Part shown: positions 28,366-37,518 of the stretch, one piece after another
Numbering within the stretch: position 1 is the first letter of the stretch
Layout of the letters: each line of letters starts with the position of its first letter
Assembly: GCA_963725505.1 (NCBI GenBank)
Contig: CAVRYN010000004.1
Location: 62,001-126,000, forward strand
Origin: Udaeobacter sp963725505
GTDB lineage: Bacteria; Verrucomicrobiota; Verrucomicrobiia; Chthoniobacterales; UBA10450
Length of the DNA: 64,000 bases
Reading direction: 5' to 3'
Notes under the pieces: generated by a model
Seen by the model: the letters and a program-made list of their open reading frames with translations, nothing else
Database searches by the model: none
What the model was told of the DNA's origin: nothing
Translations under genes and position numbers: made by a program

Positions 28366-28436
28366 TGGCCAATGAATGGTGTTCTTCGCTTCCTTCGTTG
28401 CCTTCTGTTAAATGGGATGCGGGGCCCGCGTACAGC

Positions 28437-28472
28437 AAAAGAGGCAGCCCCGAATCGGGACTGCCTCTTTGT
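28437..28472. terminator. bidirectional rho-independent terminator
   Basis: A strong hairpin with arms aaagaggcagccccga and tcgggactgcctcttt, flanked by A and T runs on its two sides. It lies between converging genes (the TMTC-like gene and the TonB receptor), so it probably serves both. Confidence 0.85.
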
Positions 28473-28493
28473 GAAACTGCGCTTTTGCGATGC

Positions 28494-31400
28494 TTAGAAC
28501 TTCTTGATCATCCTCACATACCAGAACCGCCCCAGGTTATCATAGAGACTGCCCGGGTACCCGATGGAGTTCCCAAGCTCGAACCCATACGACGTTGGCG
28601 GGTCTTCACCGAAGATATCGTTCACACCAACTGTGAGCGTAGTGTTGTTCAGGAGATTCTTCCAGCAGGGCATGGCGTAAGGAACCGGCGGCGCCTCTTT
28701 CTCTTTGCTCGCCACTTCCTTGCCGCCCTTGGAATACCCAGGCACCGGCGCCGCTTCGACCGGAGGTGTGAAGATCAGGGTGTAGGAGAGCTGCGCATCT
28801 ATAAAGTTACTAGCATCCACCCAGTGGCGCTTGAAGTGTCCATCAAACTGAACCGCATAAAGCTGTTCCCAGTATCCATCCAGGAAATGCCAGGTCCAGT
28901 TCATGTCCCAGTTGTGCCAGCTCCAGTCGAGTTGGGTGTCCCCTCTCCATTTGAGCCAGGCCTGAGGATTGGTTACGTCCCCGAAGAAGCTGCCAATAAA
29001 CCACTCTTCACTAGAGCTGCCGGCTGCTTGCCGCGGCGTTGAGTGGGGGAAATTGACCACCATCTCGTTCAGATAACTCCACCGGCTTAAGAGCGAGAAT
29101 GTGCCCCAGTCCGTCTCCTTCTGATATTGAACACCGAGGTCGACACCGTTCGTCCGAGTACGCCCTCCGGCTAAGTACGGGCTTGAGACTCCGGAGAAAC
29201 CGCCTGAGGGGTCCCACAGAGTCGCTGGTGGCTGCCCCACCACAGGCTGCGCAGGACTCACGATACCCTGGAGAAGGCCTGCGTTGTACGCGTTAATGAT
29301 TGATGAGGGAGAGAGGTACATGTCGACGCCGGTCCGCTCGATATCCCAGAAATCAACCGTCAACGTCAAAGTTCCCCATTTGGACGGAATCCACTTGGGC
29401 GTATAAACGATGCCCCCAGTCCAGGTACGATCATGTTCCGGTCCGAGGGTTTGGTTGGGAAGCTGCTCGACGGTTGTTTCCGGATTGAGTACGCTTTGGA
29501 AGGTCTCGTTCGAAGCGTTGCAAGGAGTACTAATAAATCCATTGGGGCCAGGAGCACATGAAGTACCCCCGACCGGTGCCAGAAGGAATCTTTTAGGTCC
29601 GTACAACTGCACCATGGACGGCTCAAGGAAGCCTTCACCCCAGGTGCTGCGAATGGTCAGGCTCTCGTCAAACGGCTGCCAGCGGATCCCCACCTTGGGC
29701 ACCGCCGCATTGGTATCGTTGTTCTCCCACTGGTCATACCGCACGCCGGCCGAAAATTCCAGCGAGTAAAAGCCGGGTACATTCCACTTGGGACTGAATA
29801 CCGGGATGAGCGTTTCCGCATAAATCCCCCACGATTTGCGCCCGGCCTCAACGAACGGTATACCGTTCTCAAGGCGGATCTGGTCATCCGGATCGATGAT
29901 GTAGGTTTCACGGTCAAAGTTGCCTCCAAAGGCCAGGCCCACGCCGCCTGCCGGCAAATCAAACAGGTCGGTGGTGTAAATGTTCAAGTCGAGCGTCATG
30001 AGTTTCGACGTGACCAGTGACTTGGAGAACTGCGTCGCATAGTTAATCAGCGGAAGATTGCTCGCGAAGATCGACGCTCCGCGAATCGCCAAACGGATTG
30101 TACGGAGTCGTCTGCCCGATATATTGACTCGAGCCGGGATCAAACAGCGGGTCGTTCGCGTTCATAATCCGGTTGACCCGCCCACCATCAGAAACTTGCG
30201 CCTTCTCAATCTGCTCGATCTGGCTGTACATGAACGCTCCATCGTAGCCCCAGGTTCCGTTAAACAGCTTGTCGCCTTTTACACCGACCGTGAAACGCTC
30301 GGCGATGTTTTCGTTGTCGAATAGGCGGTTGCCAAAATCGAGTAAGCGCGCACGAGTGCCGCCTGAGATGATCTGCTCAAACGGATTGAACGGGTTGAAC
30401 GCGTCGTCCGGCATCCCAACTTGCGCAGGGGTGAAGACCACCAAAGGGCGGATCGTTGGGATCGCGAACGGATGATTGGGCGGGATGTAGCGCGTCGGGG
30501 AACCAGGCGTGATGAAATTGCCCGTAGCGTCTGGCGCAAGTTCATCGTGCGTTTTGGCATCCACATAAAAGAAGTCGCCAAAAAGGCGCAACTGATCGTC
30601 GCAGATTTTGTGCTCGAACGCCGCATATCCCCCCCAGCGCTCCTGTTGCGGATACGAGCTCGAATACAGGTTAAAGTTAAAACCCGGAAGCACGCTACCG
30701 AACGACCTTGGACGACCGGCAGAATAAATATAATCGCCTGCCGGAGACAATCCGTTGGAACCATCCGGCGGTGTGCCGAAGATTGTTCGTTCTTGTTGCC
30801 AGTCCAGGCGGCAGAACTACCCCTGCTGCTGCGACGGCGGCCGTTGTCAACGAAAGGTTCCACGGCTCCGAGTTCGAACTCAGGAAGGGCGGAACAAGCG
30901 GAGTTGCCCCGGTCTCGGTTGAACATGGAGTGATGCTTGTAATAGAAAATGTCACCGGTGATACTGGTGGTGTCGTTGCCTACCCCAAAGAGGATATCCC
31001 CCCTGTACTCGGCTGCGTCTTTGTCCAGCGTGTTGCCATACTGAAGGGTCACCTGCGCCCCGCGATAATCTTTATAGAGATTAAAGTTCACCACGCCGGC
31101 AACCGCATCAGAGCCGTAGGTGGTCGAAGCGCCATCTTTCAGAATGTCGATGCTCTGAACCGCGGTGATCGGAATGGTAACTAGATCAACGAAACCGTAC
31201 CCGGAGTTGGCCGCTCCCGGGAACGGCGCAACACGGCGACGATCGATTAGCACCAGTGTGGCGCCAGGGTCCAAACCGCGTAGCGCAACCGCGGCAGCAC
31301 CGGTTGGACCAGACTGGGCCGTTCCGTTATTCTGGACTGGAATATTGGCCCCATTCATCACCGGCAGCCTCTGGAGCAGCTGCTCTGTGGTGGTGCCTGC

Positions 31401-31655
31401 GCCTGATTTGTTAATCAGGTCGCGGTTCAGACTGAACACCGGGTTCGGACCGACTTCTTCTGCGGTCGGAATGAGCGAACCGGTCACGACGACACGCTCA
31501 ACCTCCGCAGAGGCACCCGCGTTAACAGCAGCAGTGCCCGGCGGGAGCCCGGAGGTTTGAGCAAAAGCGTTCGATGCTACAATGAATGGAAATCCGACGC
31601 TCGCCACGAGTGCGATGCGCACGAATCCGAGTTTATTTAGCACGTTTTTAATCAT
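28494..31655 (-). pseudogene. TonB-dependent receptor, broken by three frameshifts
   Basis: Read through, this is a large outer-membrane receptor of about 1050 residues. The start ATG at 31655 follows a GGAGA ribosome-binding site. A signal peptide is followed by a plug domain (VVVTGSLIPTAEEVGPNPV, LRGLDPGATLVLIDRRRVAP, SIDILKDGASTTYGSDAVAGVVN) and a beta-barrel ending in YVRMIKKF with the terminal phenylalanine. The frame shifts near 30896, 30784 and 30083; each is one extra base, so after three the original frame returns. Between the shifts the translation is typical receptor sequence (PPFLSSNSEPWNL, NPFGDS, NLPLINYAT) without other stops. Either a recent pseudogene or sequence errors. The substrate is unknown, perhaps an oligomer or peptide as for 'NPFGD'-type receptors. 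Confidence 0.85.
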
Positions 31656-32133
31656 TAGTTTCTCCATTGGTTTGGTTAGGTCTAGGTTGGCGTTTAATAA
31701 ACTTTTTGAGGCCTGACAAGCTTTTTTTTCAATTTTTTTTGAACACTTAAACAGGCCTGTTTGTCTGCCAGCATCCGGTCTTAATGAAGGTCGAGGACGG
31801 TGGCAAGCTTTTTTTTGAATTTTTTTCAATTTTTTTTGAGCAGACGGACGCGACCTATTCTGAGCACGATTTACGTGCCCAACAACGAATCACGTTTAAT
31901 AAAGTTGAACCGCGGATGACGAAGCGCATGTCATCCCGAGAGACCTTGGTGTTTCACAGAGCGGAGCGGCGGGGACGCCAGCGACACAGACGGGCAGGCC
32001 GCAGGCCGAGTGAGCGGGAGCGAATGAGTCAAACGCCCTACAACGTTGCGCGTGATTCGCGTGATTGTTTGCGCATTTGTGAGATCCTTCGCCGTCTGCG
32101 CGGCTCGGGATGACAGAACGCGATCGGCGACCG
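31656..32133. other. intergenic region upstream of the TonB receptor
   Basis: No gene seen. It contains two near-copies of a caagcttttttttcaatttt unit (31717-31745 and 31804-31842), giving long T-runs on the plus strand, and a GTCATCC-type inverted repeat (31929-32115). The promoter of the receptor gene must lie here. Confidence 0.6.
31929..32115. repeat. GTCAT-type long inverted repeat 1
   Basis: The left arm begins tgtcatcccgagagacc, the right arm ends cggctcgggatgaca. The loop is about 140 bp and contains further GC-rich short repeats. It belongs to the family of nine elements described in the findings. Confidence 0.8.
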
Positions 32134-34241
32134 TTACTTTTTCTGGAACACTTCCACGGCCTCCCACGCTTCGTCCGGCGGCGCCTGTTCGTATTCGAGC
32201 GCGCGGGCCAGATACATCTTGGCCAGCAAATCGTCCGGATAAAATTCCAGGAAACGTGAAAACAAGATCTTCGCCTCAATAAAATCGCGAGCGCGAAATT
32301 TCTCCAGCCCCTCTTCGTAGGTCTCCAGCCATTTCAGAAATTCTGGGTCCACGGTTTCGTCCCGTGCACCAACAAAAGTAAAAACATCTGTGGGTTTGAG
32401 TTTGCCTTTCACTTGCACCCGGGCGACGGAGCGCAGATAAACTTCGTCTCGCACCAGCTCGGCCGCTGAAGGGCCAACGAGAATATCGACGCCATAAATT
32501 CGAGTGAGACCTTCCAGGCGCGATGCCAGATTCACCGAGTCGCCGATCACAGTCGGGTCCATTCGCTCCTGCGACCCAATATTGCCAACGATCACTTCGC
32601 CTTGATTAACGCCGATCCCCATGCCGAGGCCCATGCGGCCTTCGTCGCGCCATTTTTGATTGAGCTGTCTTAGCTCGCGCCGCATCGCCAGCGCAGCGCG
32701 CGCACAGTTCTTTGCGTCCTGCGCCGTACCAAGGCTGCGCACGTTACCCCACACGGCCATGATCGCGTCGCCGATGAACTTATCGAGGGTGCCGCCATTG
32801 CCGAAAATGACAGAAGTCATTCGGGTGAGATACTCATTAAGCTGGCCGACCAACGCTTCGGGATCAGCTTTTTCGGCTAACGTGGTGAAACCAACCAAAT
32901 CCGAGAACAGGATTGTCACCGGCACGCGCACGCCGCGGAGCGTGCTGTAGTAGCTGTCTGGGTTTTCAAGGATTTCCCTGACCAAATTCTTCGACACGTA
33001 GCGTTCCAATGTGCGACGGGTGCGCACTTTCTCCAGCCGCTCCAAGGCGTATTCGAAACCGAGCGAAAACGATCCACTAAGTAAGAGGGCGGCCAGCACG
33101 GGCACCGTGAGCAGCAGCAGTCCGGTCTTATCGTAAAACAATCGGGCCGCTCCGAGATATATGGCCATGATTACAATGAGCGCCCCCACGCAGAGCAACG
33201 GCCTGCGCAGGAACGCGACGAGCGACCACGCAACGAGGCCCGCCGCGCCCACGAGCGCCAGCTCAACTTTCGGCGGCGTCGGACGCAGAAATTCATGGCC
33301 CATCGCCGCAGCCATGGCCTGTAAATGAACAACCGGACCCAATGTGTTTGGGCTCAGCGGGGTATCGACTACGTCGTGCATCACCTGCGCAGACGGCCCA
33401 ACCATGACAATCTTGTCCTTAAAAAACGCGCCATCGGCGTAATTCGCATGCCAGAGTTTGGGATCGAAAACCTCATAGAGCGGGCGCGGTTCGAACGCGT
33501 CCGGCGCGGTGAAACGGATCATGTGACCATGAAAATCACCCGGCACGTCATTTCCGTGGCCGATTTTAGCCAGAGCGCGGGCAGAAAGAGATTCATAAGC
33601 CTGTTCGCTTGGGTGCGCCGGCAAACCCGCGAGTTGGCGGTCCGTCAGGCGATAAATCGTAGCGCGAGTTTTTCCGTCAATCGTATCCGGCCAGAAATTC
33701 ACGTAGCCGACCCGGTGATCCAGCAATTGCGGCGGCGGAATCAGCACATCGTTTGGCGTAACCTCGCCTGCACACCATTTTCCGTATCGAAATTTGCGCC
33801 GACGACGACTTTGTCGTGGTAACGATCGAGCGCAGCGTGAAATGCCGGGTCACCATCGTTCGGCGGATTAAAAAGCAAGTCAAAGATGACCAAACGCGCG
33901 CCCGCCGCAAACAGCCGATCGAGCAAAAGCGCCCAGACCTCCCGTGACCACGGCCATGGCCGCGCAGTCATCAGTTCGAACGCCCGATTGCCGGCGATTT
34001 CTTCAGGCGTCAGCGGTGGCAATTGCAATGTGCTTTGATCAAGTCCGAGAAAAACGAAATCTCGAGGCGCGGCCGTTTTTCGCCCTTCCTGCCGAAGCAA
34101 ATCCTCGAAGCTTTGTTCGCCGCGCCACGGCGCCGAAAGAAACGGCGTCGTCGGGAAGAAATGGCCGAGAAAAATCAATCCAGTCCAGAAAAAGCAAATC
34201 GACGCCAGGACCAACAACCGATGACGACCAAGCCAGGGCAT
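32134..34241 (-). pseudogene. CHASE2-domain adenylate/guanylate cyclase, frameshifted
   Basis: Read through a single frameshift at 33778-33781, this is an about 700-residue class III nucleotide cyclase. It starts MPWLGRHRLLVLAS (one membrane helix), has an extracytoplasmic CHASE2 sensor (RDFVFLGLDQSTLQLP, RLVIFDLLF, GYVNFWPDTIDGKTR, KIVMVGPSA), two or three membrane helices, and a cyclase domain with ILFSDLVGFTTLAE (first metal aspartate), FIGDAIMAVWG and the DPTVIGDSVNLASRLEG block. A C-terminal TPR-like tail follows. The shift falls in a run of four A; one more A would restore DTEKWCAGEV. It may therefore be a sequencing error in a working cAMP or cGMP synthase. Confidence 0.88.
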
Positions 34242-34294
34242 GCGCGCGCAATATAGCACTAAAACGTTAAAGCATTGAAGCGTAAAATGGCATT

Positions 34295-34383
34295 GCCATT
34301 CTGCGCGAAGCGAAGAATCTCTGATCAGTTCTTTCTGCAAGCCAAGTGGCAATCTGAGATGTTTCACTTCGCTCAACATGACA
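34295..34383. repeat. GTCAT-type inverted repeat 2
   Basis: Arms gccattctgcgcgaagcgaa and cacttcgctcaacatgaca are diverged copies of the family. It lies between the divergent cyclase and zinc-ribbon genes. Confidence 0.7.
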
Positions 34384-34444
34384 GGTGGTCGGATTTAGGC
34401 ATTTCTTGTGCGTTCGTCATGCCATTGGAGTGCGAGCCTACCCG

Positions 34445-34966
34445 ATGACTGCTAACTCCGATCTCCTCTGTCCCCGGTGTAACGTGCCGCTAGAAGAAGT
34501 TCGCACGTCGCACGGCGTTTTTTGGGCTTGCGAGAATTGCGCGGGGCGTGCGCTTACCGTTGAATTGCTGCGACGCACTTTCACTCCGGAGTCGATCAAC
34601 CCGCTCTGGCTTCATGCAATCAGCGGCGAAGGAAAAAGCGGGCGCCTCTGTCCGTCGTGCAGAAACCCGATGCTCGAGGTGGCGTTGTCCGGGAGCGCAC
34701 AGGTCGCTGTGGATGTTTGCCAGCAATGTCATTTCGTCTGGTTCGATGCCCACGAAATGGACACCCTCGCACCACGACAATCGCCGGCGTCGGCGGTCGA
34801 GCTGCCGCAGAAAGCGCGCGAATTCATCGCCATCGAAAGAGTAAAACAGATCGCCGAAGAAGCGCGCGGCACCGATTTCGACAGCGCGCCGCCGGATGAA
34901 GCATGGAAACAAATCGCAGGCTTCTTTGGATTACCGGTCGAATTCGAAGCACCGGGAGAGGAGTGA
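34445..34966 (+). CDS. zinc-ribbon (zf-TFIIB-type) protein, probably the N-terminal part of a rhomboid fusion
   Basis: 173 residues with two zinc ribbons: LLCPRCNVPLEEVRTSHGVFWACENC (residues about 7-32) and LCPSCRNPMLEVALSG..DVCQQCHFVWFD (about 76-105), both of the TFIIB-like type. The remainder is helical and ends GLPVEFEAPGEE. The stop codon TGA (34964-34966) is followed in the same frame by KPWATWLLSAAIICVSLL, the first helix of the rhomboid encoded next. The pair therefore looks like a single zinc-ribbon/rhomboid protein split by a nonsense change. Role unknown. Confidence 0.75.
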   Translation: MTANSDLLCPRCNVPLEEVRTSHGVFWACENCAGRALTVELLRRTFTPESINPLWLHAISGEGKSGRLCPSCRNPMLEVALSGSAQVAVDVCQQCHFVWFDAHEMDTLAPRQSPASAVELPQKAREFIAIERVKQIAEEARGTDFDSAPPDEAWKQIAGFFGLPVEFEAPGEE

Positions 34967-35008
34967 AAACCATGGGCAACCTGGTTACTTTCCGCGGCAA
35001 TCATTTGC

Positions 35009-35596
35009 GTGAGCCTATTGGCGTTTCCGCATCTTCGAGACGTGGTCCAACGCTTCGGATTAATTCCGGCACAAGCAACGCGCCTCGACGGTCTCACCTT
35101 TGTCACATCGTTTTTTCTACATGCCGGCATCATTCATCTGGTCGGGAACATGTATTTCTTGCTCGTCTTTGGCGACAACGTGGAAGATTTTCTGAGACCG
35201 CTTCGCTACCTCACGCTCATCGCGCTGGCGGCATTCATTGGGGACTTCGCGCACATCGCTGTCGACCCGCAGTCGCAAATCCCGTGCATTGGCGCGAGTG
35301 GCGGCATCGCCGGAGTGATTACATTTTACGTGCTCAATTTTCCGCGCGTCCGTCTCGAATTCCTGATGCGGTGGGGTTTTGTCCGGTTCCGATGGATCCG
35401 ATTGCCGGCGTGGTCGGTCTTCGTCTTTTGGATTTTCTTTCAGCTTATCGGCGCGTTGGAACAGAAGACCGGCATGAGTTCCGTCTCATCGTTTGCCCAT
35501 TTTGGTGGCGCGGCTGTGGGCGTTGTCGGGTGGTTAATTTGGAGAAAAGAGAAACCCAATGACGAAGCTCCAATGTCGAATGTCGAAAGGAAATGA
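35009..35596 (+). CDS. rhomboid-family intramembrane serine protease
   Basis: Cleaves membrane proteins within the lipid bilayer. About 195 residues from a GTG at 35009; the first helix really begins 12 codons earlier (from 34973) in the frame of the preceding zinc-ribbon gene, where no start codon is available. Family motifs: HAGIIHLVGNMYFLLVFG (second and third helices), CIGASGGIAGVI with the catalytic serine of GxSG, and SSFAHFGGAAVGVV with the catalytic histidine. The last dozen residues (NDEAPMSNVERK) are encoded by a repeat element. Active residues are intact; the N-terminus is the uncertain part. Confidence 0.85.
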   Translation: MSLLAFPHLRDVVQRFGLIPAQATRLDGLTFVTSFFLHAGIIHLVGNMYFLLVFGDNVEDFLRPLRYLTLIALAAFIGDFAHIAVDPQSQIPCIGASGGIAGVITFYVLNFPRVRLEFLMRWGFVRFRWIRLPAWSVFVFWIFFQLIGALEQKTGMSSVSSFAHFGGAAVGVVGWLIWRKEKPNDEAPMSNVERK

Positions 35597-35690
35597 CGGG
35601 ATCCGAATGACGAAATAATGTTTCTCATCTGTATCAGAAGTTTTGGATTCTGGGTTTCATTCGTCATTCGTCGGATTTCCATTTGTCTTT
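35553..35690. repeat. inverted repeat of AATGACGAA-type units
   Basis: Left arm: several copies of aatgacgaa/aatgtcgaa; right arm: cattcgtcattcgtcgg. The left arm supplies the end of the rhomboid reading frame. It resembles the heptamer-type elements at 5395-5500 and 58883-58960. Confidence 0.65.
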
Positions 35691-35840
35691 TATTCCGATG
35701 CGCCTACGTTCCTCGCTCTCGATCTGCGCACCTGATCCCGTATCTCGGGATCGAATCAGCGAGTGAGGTCGCGAAGATCGACAAATGGAACAACAGCTCG
35801 CTGAACGAGGGGCCTCGAAGCGATTCGAGGTAGAATAATC

Positions 35841-36218
35841 ATGCCAAGAGCGACCAATGCCCCGGCAAGCCGGGCGCGCCGCAAACGAATCTTAAAAAAA
35901 GCAAAAGGCTACCGAGGACGCCGTTCAAAACTTTTCCGCTACGCGAAAGACGCGATCATGAAAGCCCAGTATTGGGCGTATCGCGACCGCAAAACGCGCA
36001 AGCGCACGTTTCGTTATCTCTGGATTCAACGGCTAAATGCCGCTGCCCGCGCGAATGGAATGAACTACAGCCGTTTTGCGGAAGGACTCAAAGCCGCTGG
36101 CATCGGCCTTGACCGCAAAATTCTCGCTGATCTGGCCGTCACCGACGAAGCTGCGTTCAAATCGATCGTCGATCAAGCGAGAGCCGCGCTGGAGAAGAAA
36201 GCGAAGAAGGCGGCATAA
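35841..36218 (+). CDS. rplT: 50S ribosomal protein L20
   Basis: Binds 23S rRNA and is needed for 50S assembly. The 125-residue product opens MPRATNAPASRARRKRILKK and contains AKGYRGRRSKLFRYAKDAIMKA and the RDRKTRKRTFRYLWIQRLNAAAR block, all standard L20. In most genomes rplT follows infC and rpmI; here neither is present upstream, and the 244 bp before it hold repeats and a short hairpin (gatcccgtatctcgggatc at 35732-35750) with no recognised leader. It is followed by pheS as in many bacteria. Confidence 0.97.
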   Translation: MPRATNAPASRARRKRILKKAKGYRGRRSKLFRYAKDAIMKAQYWAYRDRKTRKRTFRYLWIQRLNAAARANGMNYSRFAEGLKAAGIGLDRKILADLAVTDEAAFKSIVDQARAALEKKAKKAA

Positions 36219-36234
36219 GGTTTTCGATTTCTGT

Positions 36235-36293
36235 TGTAGGGCAAGCGCTCCGCTTGCCAACTTTCAATCGGCAGGCGATGCGCCTGCCCTACA
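36235..36293. repeat. REP pair (REPIN) between rplT and pheS
   Basis: Left unit GTAG-GGCAAGCG-ctc-CGCTTGCC; right unit on the other strand GTAG-GGCAGGCG-cat-CGCCTGCC. Each is a perfect hairpin preceded by GTAG, placed in inverted orientation. Confidence 0.9.
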
Positions 36294-36316
36294 ATTTTTC
36301 GGCGTTGAACACCTCA

Positions 36317-36335
36317 CGTTCAACGTTCAACGTTT
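36317..36335. repeat. short heptamer run before pheS
   Basis: Three approximate copies of the 7-mer ACGTTCA end a few bases before the pheS start codon, in the position of the ribosome-binding site. Related to the repeats at 5395 and 40344. Confidence 0.55.
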
Positions 36336-36339
36336 AGCA

Positions 36340-37356
36340 ATGACTCACCCGCTCGAACAACTGCGCGAGGACGCCTTGCGCGAGATCGAATCCGCGCCTG
36401 ACGAGCAGGCGCTCGAGACCGCGCGCGTCAAGTACCTCGGCAAAAGCGGCAGCATCTCCTCGTGGAGCGAGCAGATGAGAACGCTCGGCAAAGACGAAAA
36501 GCCGATCGTTGGAAAATTGCTCAATGAAGTTCGCAGCGCCGTCACCGCAGCGCTAGAATCGCGCGCCGCAAATTTTCGTTCTCAAATGGAATCCGAGGCG
36601 CTCGCCAGAATCGACGGCTCTCTGCCGGGAACCCCGCATGAGATCGGCGCACTGCATCCGCTGACGCAGATGTGGGAACGCTCTATCGAAATTTTTCGAC
36701 GAATGGGATTCGCGCTCGCAGATGGGCCGGACATTGAAGACGAATGGCATTGTTTCGATGCCCTGAACACGCCGCCGGAACATCCGGCCCGCAACGAGCA
36801 GGACACATTTTATTTGCCCGATGGTCGTCTGCTGCGCACGCACACTTCAACCGTACAAATCCGAACGATGCAGGCCGCGCCGCCGCCGATCCGTGTGATT
36901 GCTCCCGGTGCGGCGTATCGGCGTGATGAGCTCGACGCCACCCACAGCCCGCAGTTCCACCAGATCGAAGGACTTTTCGTGGACGAAAACGTCAGCGTCG
37001 CCGACCTGAAAGGCGCACTGGAATTTTTCATGCGCGAACTCTTCGGCGCAGGAACCGAAGTTCAATTTCGACCGCACTATTTTCCGTTCACCGAGCCAAG
37101 CTTGGAAATTTATGTGAAATCCAAAGCGCTCAAAGGCGGCGAGCGATGGATCGAAGTCGCTGGCTCCGGCATCGTACATCCCGCTGTTTTCGAAGCAGTC
37201 AACAAGGCGCGTGGCGATGATGCTTATGATCCTGAGAAGTGGACTGGTTACGCATTCGGTTTGGGAATGGATCGGTTGGCCATGATTTTGTTCGATATCC
37301 CCGACATCCGCCTGTTCGGGCAAAACGATTTGCGGTTTCTCCGCCAGTTCACATGA
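36340..37356 (+). CDS. pheS: phenylalanine-tRNA ligase alpha subunit
   Basis: Catalytic subunit of the heterotetrameric enzyme that charges tRNA-Phe. The 338-residue protein has an N-terminal coiled coil (tRNA-binding) and the class II core: LPGTPHEIGALHPLTQ, GPDIEDEWHCFDALN, LRTHTSTVQIRTM (motif 2 region), HSPQFHQIEGLFVD and the motif 3 block YAFGLGMDRLAMILF. The frame is open upstream to 36076 inside rplT but the ATG at 36340 fits the family start. It is followed by pheT, 162 bp away, with a GTCAT-type repeat between them. Confidence 0.97.
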   Translation: MTHPLEQLREDALREIESAPDEQALETARVKYLGKSGSISSWSEQMRTLGKDEKPIVGKLLNEVRSAVTAALESRAANFRSQMESEALARIDGSLPGTPHEIGALHPLTQMWERSIEIFRRMGFALADGPDIEDEWHCFDALNTPPEHPARNEQDTFYLPDGRLLRTHTSTVQIRTMQAAPPPIRVIAPGAAYRRDELDATHSPQFHQIEGLFVDENVSVADLKGALEFFMRELFGAGTEVQFRPHYFPFTEPSLEIYVKSKALKGGERWIEVAGSGIVHPAVFEAVNKARGDDAYDPEKWTGYAFGLGMDRLAMILFDIPDIRLFGQNDLRFLRQFT

Positions 37357-37381
37357 AACAATTCAAGGAACCCACGACGCA

Positions 37382-37506
37382 TGTCATCCCGAGCCGCGAA
37401 GACGGCGAGGGACCCCGCAAATGCGGAAGCCGTCACGCAAATCACTCGCAGTGTTCTTCGAAAGCGGGCGCGTCTTTGCGAGGTCCCTCACTTCGTTCGG
37501 GATGAC
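37382..37506. repeat. GTCAT-type inverted repeat 3, between pheS and pheT
   Basis: Left arm tgtcatcccgagccgcgaag, right arm cacttcgttcgggatgaca. It sits in what would be the leader of pheT, ending 12 bp before its start codon. Confidence 0.9.
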
Positions 37507-37518
37507 AGCGAAAAGCTC

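Noticed and set aside
34964..34966. TGA between zinc ribbon and rhomboid as a selenocysteine codon
   Set aside because: No SECIS-like hairpin or selenoprotein family is evident at this position; a nonsense change is simpler.
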